Positions 9,101-16,559 of a stretch of 64,000 bases of DNA are shown piece after piece. The translations under genes were made by a program, and so were the position numbers. The notes under the pieces are model-generated. The model had not been told where the DNA came from and ran no database searches. It was given only the letters and a program-made list of their open reading frames with translations. The number at the start of each line of letters is the position of its first letter. The stretch's first letter is position 1. Origin of the DNA: DASYAE01 sp036501535 (GTDB lineage: Bacteria > Actinomycetota > Actinomycetes > Streptomycetales > Catenulisporaceae); the NCBI GenBank assembly GCA_036501535.1, contig DASYAE010000289.1:1-64000 (forward strand), given 5' to 3'.

Positions 9101-9823
9101 TCAGTACTCTGCATCGGCGCGTCGTCCGGTGCCGGGCCGCGGCAGCCGCACCCATGCGCAGTACTGCGACAGCTGCGGCAGAGTGTTGCGCGGCGATCCC
9201 TCCGATGCTGCCGCACGCGGGAGGCGCCGTGAGGCACCCTGCTCGGGCGGCGTCACCTCGGACAGCACGTTCGGGCAGGACAGTGCGGCGTCCACGAACG
9301 CGGCGACCAACCGCGGGCCGACGTCGCCGTGGCCCGCCGCCGAGCTACCGCGCGGCGGCCAGACCGGCGCGCGGCAGACCTCCACCTCGTGGATCGCCAC
9401 GACGCCGCCGGGCCTGGCGAACCGCGCCGCCCGGCGCAGGAAGCCGGCCGGGTCGTCGCGCCAGACCAGCACGCGGTGGCAGACGACGACGTCGAACGGC
9501 TCCGGGTCGCCGAATTCCGCGAGGTCCACGGCGGCGATCTCCGCTTGGTGCAGCCCGGCGTCGGCGATTCGGCGGCCGGCCAGTTCCACCGACGCGCCGT
9601 CCGCGTCGATGCCGACGACCACGCCGCTCGGGCCCACCAGATCGGCCGCCAGCATCGAGGCGTCGCCGATGCCGCATCCCACGTCCAGCACCCGCATTCC
9701 GCGGCGCACCCCGATGGTGCGCAGCATCCGCTCGGTGAAGGGGCGCAGCCTGCGCGCCCGCTGGACGAGCCGGCCGAGTTCCGTACCAGGGTATTGTGCT
9801 ATGTGCTCTGACATGTCCTTCAC
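9101..9823 (-). CDS. SAM-dependent methyltransferase (class I)
   Basis: 240 residues from the GTG at 9823, which has GGAGG 10 bases upstream and begins 26 bases after the stop of the oxidoreductase gene, so the two are probably co-transcribed. Class I motifs are clear: RVLDVGCGIGDAS (motif I), VVGIDAD (acidic loop), DLAEFGDPEPFDVVVCHRVL (motif IV) and RPGGVVAIHEV. The family usually continues with a substrate-binding half ending in ordered strands; here the last 60 residues are Arg/Ser/Pro-rich and look unlike relatives. This could be a decayed or frameshifted C-terminus. Substrate unknown. Confidence 0.75.
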   Translation of the reverse strand: MKDMSEHIAQYPGTELGRLVQRARRLRPFTERMLRTIGVRRGMRVLDVGCGIGDASMLAADLVGPSGVVVGIDADGASVELAGRRIADAGLHQAEIAAVDLAEFGDPEPFDVVVCHRVLVWRDDPAGFLRRAARFARPGGVVAIHEVEVCRAPVWPPRGSSAAGHGDVGPRLVAAFVDAALSCPNVLSEVTPPEQGASRRLPRAAASEGSPRNTLPQLSQYCAWVRLPRPGTGRRADAEY

Positions 9824-9849
9824 TAACCGTCCCCCTCCGTCGCCGCCGG

Positions 9850-11283
9850 TCAGTATTCGATGCCGGGTCGCCGGCTCGGCGCGATGTTGTGGTTGATCCG
9901 GAACATGTTGTCCGGATCGTAGAGTTTCTTCACCAGCACCAGGCGGTCGTACGTCCTGCGGTCGAAGGCGTGCCGCGCCGCGTTCACCCGCGCGTCCCGG
10001 GCCGACAGGCAGTTGAGGTTGACGCCGTCCGCCCACCAGCGTCCGAGTGCTGACACGACCTCGTCGGCGCGGGCGTGCAGGGCCGAGGCCTGGTCCGGCG
10101 ACCCGGTGCCGGCGGCGAGGATCTGGAACTCGGCGTCCCGGCCGGCGACCGCGTTAGGGATCCGCGGATCGCGCCGCAGCGCGCCGCCGAGGTGCCGCAG
10201 CTCGACCAGGTTGAGCGGGCTGCCGCTGGCCGGCCCGGCGAGCCGCAGGACGACATCGATCGCCCCTGGGGTCAGCTCCCGCAGCCCGGCCGCCGCGTGG
10301 TGGATGTACATCGGCCCGGCGATGTCGCCGTGGATCTCGCCGACCGCGGAGGGCCGCATCTCGCCGACCGTGTCCATGATCGCCGGGCCCAGCGCGCGCA
10401 TCGGCGCCAGCAGCCGCTCGCCCTCCTCGGCCGGCCCCAGGTACGCGACCCGGAGGTGCACGGTGAACCGGCCGCGCAGCGGCTGCGGCACCGAGGGCAG
10501 CGGCGGCGGGCGCAGCAGCGCGACCGAGGCGGACATGTCCTCCGGCATCGCCGCGACCCAGGACCGGAAGGCGTGCAGCACGTCGCCGGCGCGTTCGCCC
10601 TCGAAGAACAGCCCGCCGCCGTACAGCCGGCGCAGCGCGAACAGGTCGAACTCGATCGCGGTGACCACGCCGAAGTTGCCCGTGCCGCCGCGGATCGCCC
10701 AGAACAGGTCCTCCTCCCGGTCCGGGCCGATGCGGCGCAGCACCCCGTCCGAGGTGACCAGCTCGATCGACCGGACGTGGTCGGCCGCCCAGCCCCGGGA
10801 CCGGCCCAGCACCGGGCTCAGCCCGCCGCCGAGGGTGGCGCCGACCACGCCGAGGTCCAGGCAGGAGTCGCTCAGCGGCGCGAGCCCGAACGGCGCGCCG
10901 GCGTCGACCACCTTGCGCCACCGCACGCCCGCCTCGGCCCGCGCGGTCCGCGCGTCCAGGTCGACCGAGACGGCGTTCATCCGACGGGTGTTGACGAGCA
11001 GCGCGCCGTCGGCGGGCCGGGACGCGCCGTACCCGGTCGCCATCACCCCGACCGGCAGGCCGCGCCGCCGGGCGAAATCGACGGCCACGCGCACGTCCTC
11101 GGCCGCCACAGCGCCGATGACCGCCAGCGGACGATAGGTGACCACTTTGTTAGAGGTCGTGCATTCCTCGGCGTATCCGGCGTCCCCGGGCTGCAGGACG
11201 ACACCCTCCACTCTCCGGGCCAGGTACGCGGCATCGTCCGCGGACAGCGGAGAGGCGCCCGGCCGGAGCGGGATAGCGGTCAT
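9850..11283 (-). CDS. FAD-binding oxidoreductase of the berberine-bridge/6-HDNO type
   Basis: 477 residues; the ATG at 11283 has AAGGAG nine bases upstream. It carries a PCMH-type FAD-binding domain (about 35-215; GVVGATLGGGLSPVLGRSRGWAADHV, DLFWAIRGGTGNFGVVTA) and a C-terminal BBE segment (NLNCLSARDA...YDRLVLVKKLYDPDNMFRIN). Relatives oxidise alkaloids, sugars or natural-product intermediates with O2. At the place where the family usually has a flavin-linking histidine (ATGHG or SGGHS), this protein has Tyr85 in ATGYGAS, so an 8-alpha-histidyl flavin bond is not expected. It probably forms a two-gene unit with the downstream methyltransferase, which would suit a tailoring step. Confidence 0.88.
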   Translation of the reverse strand: MTAIPLRPGASPLSADDAAYLARRVEGVVLQPGDAGYAEECTTSNKVVTYRPLAVIGAVAAEDVRVAVDFARRRGLPVGVMATGYGASRPADGALLVNTRRMNAVSVDLDARTARAEAGVRWRKVVDAGAPFGLAPLSDSCLDLGVVGATLGGGLSPVLGRSRGWAADHVRSIELVTSDGVLRRIGPDREEDLFWAIRGGTGNFGVVTAIEFDLFALRRLYGGGLFFEGERAGDVLHAFRSWVAAMPEDMSASVALLRPPPLPSVPQPLRGRFTVHLRVAYLGPAEEGERLLAPMRALGPAIMDTVGEMRPSAVGEIHGDIAGPMYIHHAAAGLRELTPGAIDVVLRLAGPASGSPLNLVELRHLGGALRRDPRIPNAVAGRDAEFQILAAGTGSPDQASALHARADEVVSALGRWWADGVNLNCLSARDARVNAARHAFDRRTYDRLVLVKKLYDPDNMFRINHNIAPSRRPGIEY

Positions 11284-11385
11284 GGGGTCTTGCTCCTTCG
11301 TCGAGATCTCCCCGGCTCTGCCCCTCCATCTCAGACGCAACAGATGTACAAGTCGTCTACGCGCCCGCGGTCCGGGGCGCGAAAA

Positions 11386-11414
11386 AGCCGGGCGCGCAGT
11401 CTGCGCGCCCGGCT
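11386..11414 (-). terminator. Rho-independent terminator after the 11428-12228 gene
   Basis: A perfect inverted repeat with 14-base arms (AGCCGGGCGCGCAG and its complement) around a single central base. On the minus strand it is followed directly by TTTTT. It lies 14 bases after the stop of the minus-strand gene ending at 11428. Confidence 0.85.
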
Positions 11415-11427
11415 CGATCGGGTCGAT

Positions 11428-12228
11428 TCAGCAGCTGAGCAGCACGTCGACGAGCTTGCGGTAGCGCTGGACGGCAACCCGCAGCTGCTCGGTCTGATGC
11501 GCGTCGGCCTCGTCCGGGTCGGTCCGCATCGTGCCCCGCCGCGCCTCGATTCCGGCGGCGAACTCGCGGGCGATCTCGCCGAGCAGCCGGTCGGCGTCCG
11601 CGGTGGCCTTGTGCGGGTCGTCGATGAACGCGACCTGGATGTCGCGCAGCCGCGTCACGAAGATCGAGGCCTGATCGGCCGGGATGATCGTGTCAGAGAC
11701 CGCCGCGGCGTCGGTGGAGGGCGAGAAGCCCTGAGCGGGCTCGGCGCCGATCAGCGAGCCGGAGCTGACGGCCCCGGCGGCCGCGGGCTCTGCTTCGGGC
11801 ACCGTCGCCGCGAGCGCTTCATCCTCGAGTGCTGATTTGTCGGGGACCGTCTCCGGCGCCGGCGCTTCGGCGGCCGGCTCTTCGTAGGCTGAGCCCTCTT
11901 CTTCGTAAGCTGAGCCCTCGGACGCCAGGCCGTCGTGCTCCGCCGTCGACTCGGCGGACTCGGCTTCAGCCTCGGCCTCGTCGGTCCGCTCGGCCTCATC
12001 CGGCTCCGTCTGCGTGCCCAGCACGTCAGGCCACGCGCCGCCGATGGTGTCCGCGCCACCTGCCTCGTGCTCGGTGCTGTAATCGTGCTCGGACTCGGGT
12101 TCTGCCTCGCGTTCCGCTTCAGACCCCTCTTCGGGCTCTGCTTCGCCGGCCGGGTAGCCGGCCGCGGTCGGGTCCAGCGCGTCCGGGTCGTCGCCCGGCC
12201 GGTGCTGGTAAGGGGATTCGACTGTCAT
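11428..12228 (-). CDS. Acidic actinobacterial protein, paralogue of its upstream neighbour
   Basis: 266 residues; GAAGG precedes the ATG at 12228. The first 150 residues are very acidic and disordered (Glu/Ala/Ser runs with repeats of the type SAYEEEG). The C-terminal 90 residues form a helical domain with RLRDIQVAFIDDPHKATADA and end LRVAVQRYRKLVDVLL. Both motifs recur in the upstream gene (AQAGFVDDPVAAERQ and LRQAMLHYRVFFEDLL), so the two are related and sit 35 bases apart in one operon closed by a strong terminator. No signal peptide or membrane segment. Function unknown. Confidence 0.75.
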   Translation of the reverse strand: MTVESPYQHRPGDDPDALDPTAAGYPAGEAEPEEGSEAEREAEPESEHDYSTEHEAGGADTIGGAWPDVLGTQTEPDEAERTDEAEAEAESAESTAEHDGLASEGSAYEEEGSAYEEPAAEAPAPETVPDKSALEDEALAATVPEAEPAAAGAVSSGSLIGAEPAQGFSPSTDAAAVSDTIIPADQASIFVTRLRDIQVAFIDDPHKATADADRLLGEIAREFAAGIEARRGTMRTDPDEADAHQTEQLRVAVQRYRKLVDVLLSC

Positions 12229-12263
12229 GGTTGCGCCTTCGGCTGGGTGGGGACGGTGATGGG

Positions 12264-13058
12264 TCAGGGCGCGACGATCTGCTGCGGACGGCCGAGCAGG
12301 TCCTCGAAGAAGACCCGGTAGTGCAGCATCGCCTGGCGCAGCGTCTCGGTCTCGGACGTGGACAGTCCGCCGTTCGAGTCCGCCGCGGAAGAGGCCGCAG
12401 CAGCCGCGGGGGAGCCGGTCTGCGCGGACGCGGGCCGGGCACCGTTGGTGGCCACGTCGGCATCGGCATCGGCCGAGGGCGTGCCCGCGGCTGATCCGTC
12501 GCGCCGATAATCGGCGCCGTCATCTTGGCTCTCGTATTTCGCGTATTTCGCATCGTCCTGCGCGGCAACGGAATCGCCGGCCGTGGGACCGGTCGGCGGT
12601 GCCGCGTCGCTGTGCGCCATGTCGTATCCGCGCCGGTACTCAGCCAGGCTGGCCGGGTATTCCACCGCGGCCAGAGCCAGCTGCCGGTCGACATCCTGGC
12701 CGGGATAGCCGATCGCGGTCAGCAGCGCGCCGACGATGCGCTCGACCTGCCGCTCGGCGGCGACCGGGTCGTCGACGAAGCCGGCCTGGGCGTCGGCCCA
12801 GGCGGCGGCGTACCGGTCCCGGGACTGCTCGTCGAGCGGCTGCAGCCGCAGCTCCCGATGCGTCTGCTCGAGCTCGCTGAGCTCCCGCTCGGCGGCCCGG
12901 TTGTCGCCGTGCCGCGCGGCCACCCGGTCGTATTCGGGGCCGAACGTACGGCGCAGGCGCCCGCCGCGTGTGCGCGACCTCACGGCCGGCGCCGCCAGGA
13001 TCGCGGCGGCGACCACGAGCACGAGGACGATCACCAGGACCGTCGTTGAAGCACTCAT
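12264..13058 (-). CDS. Membrane-anchored actinobacterial protein with FVDDP-type helical domain
   Basis: 264 residues from the ATG at 13058, preceded by AGGAGG with a 5-base spacer. One N-terminal membrane helix (residues 5-25) is followed by a basic patch, then LRRTFGPEYDRVAARHGDNRAA and DAQAGFVDDPVAAERQVERI, a combination that recurs in many uncharacterised actinobacterial proteins. A linker rich in Ala/Ser and an LRQAMLHYRVFFEDLL helix finish the protein. It is the first gene of a two-gene operon with its soluble acidic paralogue, suggesting the two helical domains pair or compete at the membrane. That is inference only. Confidence 0.75.
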   Translation of the reverse strand: MSASTTVLVIVLVLVVAAAILAAPAVRSRTRGGRLRRTFGPEYDRVAARHGDNRAAERELSELEQTHRELRLQPLDEQSRDRYAAAWADAQAGFVDDPVAAERQVERIVGALLTAIGYPGQDVDRQLALAAVEYPASLAEYRRGYDMAHSDAAPPTGPTAGDSVAAQDDAKYAKYESQDDGADYRRDGSAAGTPSADADADVATNGARPASAQTGSPAAAAASSAADSNGGLSTSETETLRQAMLHYRVFFEDLLGRPQQIVAP

Positions 13059-13214
13059 GTGTTCCTCCTGAACGAATCCGCCCGCCGCATTGCCGCGCGG
13101 CGCGAAGTCAAACGGGGAACACCCCAAAGTGCACACGGCGATCAGCGGTCGGTCCGCTCGTCCGTGCGCCCTGCAAGGCTGGTGGGTACAGCGGCCCCGA
13201 CCGGGCCGATCGGA

Positions 13215-14597
13215 CTACCCCTTCTGCGTTGCTCGCCGGGCGAGTTCCTCGAGCCGGGCGTGCAGACGGCCGACGTAGTCCTCGGACTCCGGCTTCATCA
13301 GGACGCTGCGCAGAATGCGGGCTCCGTCGGCGTCCGCGGCGACGTCGGCGTGCCGCGCGCGCATCGCGTCGGCCGAGACTCGCAGCGTGCTGAGGTAGAC
13401 CGGATCCTCGGCGTCCGTCATCCCGTCGTGCAGGACGCGGGCGGTCGCGGCGTCGATCGCGCTGAGGGCGCGCGGATCGGCCGCCGGGAAGCAGCAGACG
13501 ATATCGAGCTCAGGAGCCTGATAGAGCTCGAGCAGGTCGCTTGCCTCGATCCGCGCGGCCCAGTCGAGCGCCGCCCGCCGGCCCGCCGCCAGGACCCGGC
13601 CCAGCCCCTCCGGCGTCGGCGGCAGCAGCTGGAAGGTGAGCCAGAGCGCCGCGGCTGCGGCGCCGGCCCGGGAGCACTCCAGGCTGATCTCGCCGAGGTG
13701 CAGCTCGTCGGAGGTGAAGTAGGTGTACGGCGAGTCGTGCACGTAGAAGCGGCCGACCGAGGGATCGCGGAACAGCACCGCGCCGCAGCCGTACGGCTGG
13801 AGGCCGTGTTTGTGCGGGTCCACGACGATCGAGTCGGCCTGCGCGATCGCCCGCCACGGCGTTTCGGCCAGCGCCTCCGGTCCGGTCCCGCCCGCCAGCA
13901 GCGTGAAGAACCCGCCGTAAGCGGCGTCGATATGGATGCGCACGCCATATCGCTCGCGCAGCTGCAGCGCCTCGTGCACGGGCTCGATCGCGCCGAGGCC
14001 GGTGGTGCCGGTGGTGAGGACCACCGTGCCGACATCCCCTTGGCGCAGCAGGTCCTCCAGCGCGTCGAGATCCATCCGGCCGCGGCCGTCTACCGGGACT
14101 TCGTGCCCCTTCATGCCGAGTACCGAGCACATGCGGCCGTGCGTGTAGTGCGCCTGCGCGCTGTAGGCGACGCCCTTGTCCGGGTGCAGCTCGCGCGCGA
14201 CGAAGAGCGCCTCGAGGTTGGCGATGGTGCCGCTGGTGGTCAGGTGCCCGAGGTGCTCGCCGCCATAGCCGAACATTCCGGCGAGCTGCGCGATCACCTC
14301 GCGTTCCATCGCGGCGGTGGCCGGGCCGCTGTCGAGCGCGTGGTTGTTCGGGTTGACCAGCATCGCGGCGAGGTACCCGACGACCGCCGCGGGATGCGGC
14401 GGCTTGAGCATCTGACCGGCGTACCGCGGATGGAAGAACGGATAGTTGTCGGTCAGCCGCTCGGTGAGGGCGGCGAAGGCGGCCGCGAACCGCGCGTCGT
14501 CGATCTCCACCGCCGGGTGCGCCGGGACCGGGCCGAAGGACTTCGACCAGGCCTCGTTCGCGGTGACGGCTTCGGCGAGCCAGTGTCGCAGGTCCAC
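13215..14597 (-). CDS. PLP-dependent group II decarboxylase
   Basis: 460 residues of the pyridoxal-dependent decarboxylase family (glutamate/tyrosine/aspartate/aromatic L-amino-acid type). Visible are HLTTSGTIANLEAL (phosphate and ring contacts), D224 in HIDAAYGG, which pairs with the pyridine nitrogen, and the Schiff-base lysine K263 in VDPHKHGLQPYG. The FFHPRYAGQM segment near residue 55 is usual for the family. The substrate amino acid cannot be assigned by eye. The gene stands alone, with 95 bases to the PhzF gene upstream on the same strand. Confidence 0.88.
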   Translation of the reverse strand: MDLRHWLAEAVTANEAWSKSFGPVPAHPAVEIDDARFAAAFAALTERLTDNYPFFHPRYAGQMLKPPHPAAVVGYLAAMLVNPNNHALDSGPATAAMEREVIAQLAGMFGYGGEHLGHLTTSGTIANLEALFVARELHPDKGVAYSAQAHYTHGRMCSVLGMKGHEVPVDGRGRMDLDALEDLLRQGDVGTVVLTTGTTGLGAIEPVHEALQLRERYGVRIHIDAAYGGFFTLLAGGTGPEALAETPWRAIAQADSIVVDPHKHGLQPYGCGAVLFRDPSVGRFYVHDSPYTYFTSDELHLGEISLECSRAGAAAAALWLTFQLLPPTPEGLGRVLAAGRRAALDWAARIEASDLLELYQAPELDIVCCFPAADPRALSAIDAATARVLHDGMTDAEDPVYLSTLRVSADAMRARHADVAADADGARILRSVLMKPESEDYVGRLHARLEELARRATQKG

Positions 14598-14692
14598 GAT
14601 TCGCTCCTGGCGTGCGGTGAAAGGAGCCGGTCAGCGGGCGCCCGCCGGCGAACCGATGATAACCGCGGCCGGTCGGCCAGCCGGTCGGCCGG

Positions 14693-15565
14693 TCAGAGCG
14701 CGATGGCGGTCCCGCTCACCGCGATGCCGCCGCGCTGTGCCGACTCTTGGGCCGACTCTTGGGCCGACTCTTGGGGCGCCGGCACGGTCACCGTGATCGT
14801 GCTCGGCCGACCCATGTCGTAGCCCTGATAGATCGTCAGCACGGCGGGCGCCTGCACCAGCCCCAGCTCACGCAGGTAGCCGCCGAACGCTGCGGCGGCG
14901 GCCCCGGTGGCCGGGTCCTCGACCACGCCCCCGGGCGGGAACGGGTTGCGCGCGTGGAACACCGAGGCGGACTCCCGCCAGACCAGGTCCACCGTGGTCC
15001 AGTCCCGCCGCCGCATCAGCTCGCCGAGCCGCGCCATGTCGTAGTCGAGGTCGGCCAGCCGCTCGCGGCTCGCCGCCGCGACGATCGGATGCCAGGCCCC
15101 GGCGTAGGCGACGCGCGGCGGCAGCGCAGGATCGAGGTCATCGCGGGACCAGCGCAGCGCCTGCAACAGCTCGTCGAAGTCCTCATCGGAAAGCGGTTTC
15201 GAGGTCGGCGCGACGCTGGTCAGCGTCGCGGTGACCAGCCCGTCCGCCGACATCTGCGTGCTGACCGGCACCGGGCCGGCCGCGGTCAGCAGTTGCAGCT
15301 CGCCGGTCCCGTGCCGCTGCGCATACGCGACGGCGGTCGCGATGGTCGCATGGCCGCAGAACGGCACCTCGGCCAGCGGGCTGAAGTACCGCACGTCGAA
15401 GCGCCCGTCGTCCCGCCGCCGGAGAAACGCCGTCTCCGAGTACCCGACCTGCGCCGCAATGTCCTGCATCGCGGCTTCGTCGAGCCCCGACGAGTCCAGC
15501 ACGACCCCGGCCGGGTTGCCGCCGGCCGGATCGGCGCTGAACGCGGTGTAGCGCAACACGTCCAT
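14693..15565 (-). CDS. PhzF-family isomerase/epimerase-like protein
   Basis: 290 residues. The family pattern is complete: YTAFSADPAGGNPAGVVLDS at the start, GYSETAFL with the family's usual catalytic Glu, FSPLAEVPFCGHATIATA, and EDPATGAAAAAFGGYL. PhzF isomerises a phenazine precursor, but most actinobacterial members have unknown substrates and no phenazine genes are near. The C-terminus contains a QESA repeat just before the last strand, encoded by three exact 12-base copies, an addition relatives usually lack. Confidence 0.85.
   Translation of the reverse strand: MDVLRYTAFSADPAGGNPAGVVLDSSGLDEAAMQDIAAQVGYSETAFLRRRDDGRFDVRYFSPLAEVPFCGHATIATAVAYAQRHGTGELQLLTAAGPVPVSTQMSADGLVTATLTSVAPTSKPLSDEDFDELLQALRWSRDDLDPALPPRVAYAGAWHPIVAAASRERLADLDYDMARLGELMRRRDWTTVDLVWRESASVFHARNPFPPGGVVEDPATGAAAAAFGGYLRELGLVQAPAVLTIYQGYDMGRPSTITVTVPAPQESAQESAQESAQRGGIAVSGTAIAL
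14739..14774. repeat. Three exact 12-bp tandem copies inside the PhzF-like gene
   Basis: GCCGACTCTTGG occurs three times head to tail (14739-14750, 14751-14762, 14763-14774). On the coding strand it encodes repeated QESA. The copies are identical, which suggests a recent slippage expansion; the length keeps the frame. Confidence 0.85.
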
Positions 15566-15658
15566 CGGGCCACCGTATCTACATGATCGCCTGGCGCGCT
15601 ATCACGCATCGAGCCAAAACCTGTGCGCGGGCCGCGCGCGGCCGAGTAGCCTGCGCGC

Positions 15659-15856
15659 ATGTCGATGCCCGAGCGCCCGCACCTGTTCATCGCCAACGAG
15701 GCGGGACTCGACGCGTGGGACGCCGGCACCGGCGAGAAGGCGTTCGCGGTGCCAGGTCCCTGGCCGGCGCGGCAACCCCCAAACACACTCGAGCTGATCG
15801 AGCTCGGTGCGCGGGTGGTCCGGTGCTGGCAGCCGCGCGCCGATAGGCCCGACTAG
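15659..15856 (+). CDS. Small hypothetical protein
   Basis: A 65-residue frame with strong G/C third-position bias and a sensible composition (PHLFIANEAGLDAWDAGTGEK, LELIELGARVVRCWQPR). It could start at 15659 or at the second ATG at 15665. No ribosome site is obvious, so a leaderless transcript is possible. It has no recognised family. It sits between the divergent PhzF gene and the convergent TetR gene, 11 bases before the latter's stop. Confidence 0.45.
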   Translation: MSMPERPHLFIANEAGLDAWDAGTGEKAFAVPGPWPARQPPNTLELIELGARVVRCWQPRADRPD

Positions 15857-15867
15857 GCCCGACTGAA

Positions 15868-16419
15868 CTACGCCTTCGGCTGGAGCAGGCCGTCGCGCAC
15901 CACGGCGATCATCGCGGGGGCCATGTCAGGGGTCTGGTCGCATGCCGTGGAGATCCCGTGCAGCAGCTTGACCAGGGTCTGCGAGTCGACGTCGGAGCGG
16001 ATCACGCCGGCCTCCCGGGCCCGGTCCACCAGCACGCCGACCGCCGTCATCATCTTGCTCTTGCAAAGCGAGAAGGTCGCCACCTTGGAGTCGTCGGCCA
16101 GCACCTCGCGGATCGCCCGCTGCAGCCCGATCTTGCGCAGCCCGTAGTCCACCTGCAGATCCAGGTAGGCGACCAGCGCGGCCTCCGGGTCCATCGTCTC
16201 GCCGAGCCGCTCGATGTCGTCGCACAGCGTCTCGATGTCGTCCACGTAGACCGCGGCGAGCAGGTCCTTGCGGGTCGGGAAGTGCCGGTAGAGGGTGCCG
16301 GCGCCGACGCACGCGCGCTTGGCCACGTCGTCCAGCGGCGCGTCGCAGCCCTGCTCCAGGAACGCCGAGCGGGCAGCCGACACCAGCGCCTCGCGATTGC
16401 GTACCGCGTCCGCACGCAT
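15868..16419 (-). CDS. TetR-family repressor
   Basis: 183 residues; the ATG at 16419 is preceded by GAGGAGG at a 9-base spacing. The N-terminal HTH is typical: REALVSAARSAFLEQGCDAPL, then VAKRACVGAGTLYRHFPTRKDLL. The C-terminal ligand domain is divergent, as usual. It is transcribed away from an MFS efflux gene; the intergenic region carries perfect palindromes, one inside the efflux promoter. It therefore probably represses both itself and the pump until the pump substrate binds. Confidence 0.92.
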   Translation of the reverse strand: MRADAVRNREALVSAARSAFLEQGCDAPLDDVAKRACVGAGTLYRHFPTRKDLLAAVYVDDIETLCDDIERLGETMDPEAALVAYLDLQVDYGLRKIGLQRAIREVLADDSKVATFSLCKSKMMTAVGVLVDRAREAGVIRSDVDSQTLVKLLHGISTACDQTPDMAPAMIAVVRDGLLQPKA

Positions 16420-16448
16420 CTTCTCCGACCTCCTCGCGAACCCTAGAC

Positions 16449-16461
16449 GGAGACGTTCTCC
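16449..16461. promoter_or_regulatory. Probable TetR operator 1
   Basis: Inverted repeat GGAGA-CGT-TCTCC, 30 bases upstream of the tetR start codon and sharing the GGAGAC half-site with the stronger palindrome at 16478-16492. Placed to govern tetR transcription. Confidence 0.6.
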
Positions 16462-16469
16462 ATTTAGGC

Positions 16470-16498
16470 TTGCCAACCGGAGACTGTCTCCGTATAGT
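16470..16498 (+). promoter_or_regulatory. Sigma-70-type promoter of the MFS gene with embedded operator 2
   Basis: TTGCCA (16470-16475) and TATAGT (16493-16498) are separated by exactly 17 bases. Nearly all of that spacer is the perfect 15-base palindrome CGGAGACTGTCTCCG (16478-16492). A TetR dimer bound there would block RNA polymerase directly. Confidence 0.75.
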
Positions 16499-16512
16499 TG
16501 CCATCAGTCGCT

Positions 16513-16533
16513 AAGTGGAGAATACCTCCACTT
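16513..16533 (+). promoter_or_regulatory. Inverted repeat in the MFS 5' untranslated region
   Basis: Eight-base arms AAGTGGAG and CTCCACTT flank a 5-base centre. The element starts about 15 bases after the predicted -10 box and ends 26 bases before the GTG start. It could be a third operator, since it shares GGAG/CTCC halves, or an mRNA hairpin. Confidence 0.5.
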
Positions 16534-16559
16534 CCTCGAAACTTCCAAGGGAGCAGCTA

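Noticed and set aside
8974..9237. Minus-strand frame with protein-like segment (GPVRRALVRWIDDRL)
   Set aside because: It overlaps two better-supported genes in other frames and has no ribosome site; kept only as a hint of a frameshift.
16515..16559. Earlier GTG start for the MFS transporter
   Set aside because: The GTG lies in the leader inverted repeat without a ribosome site; GTG 16560 has AAGGGAG at good spacing.
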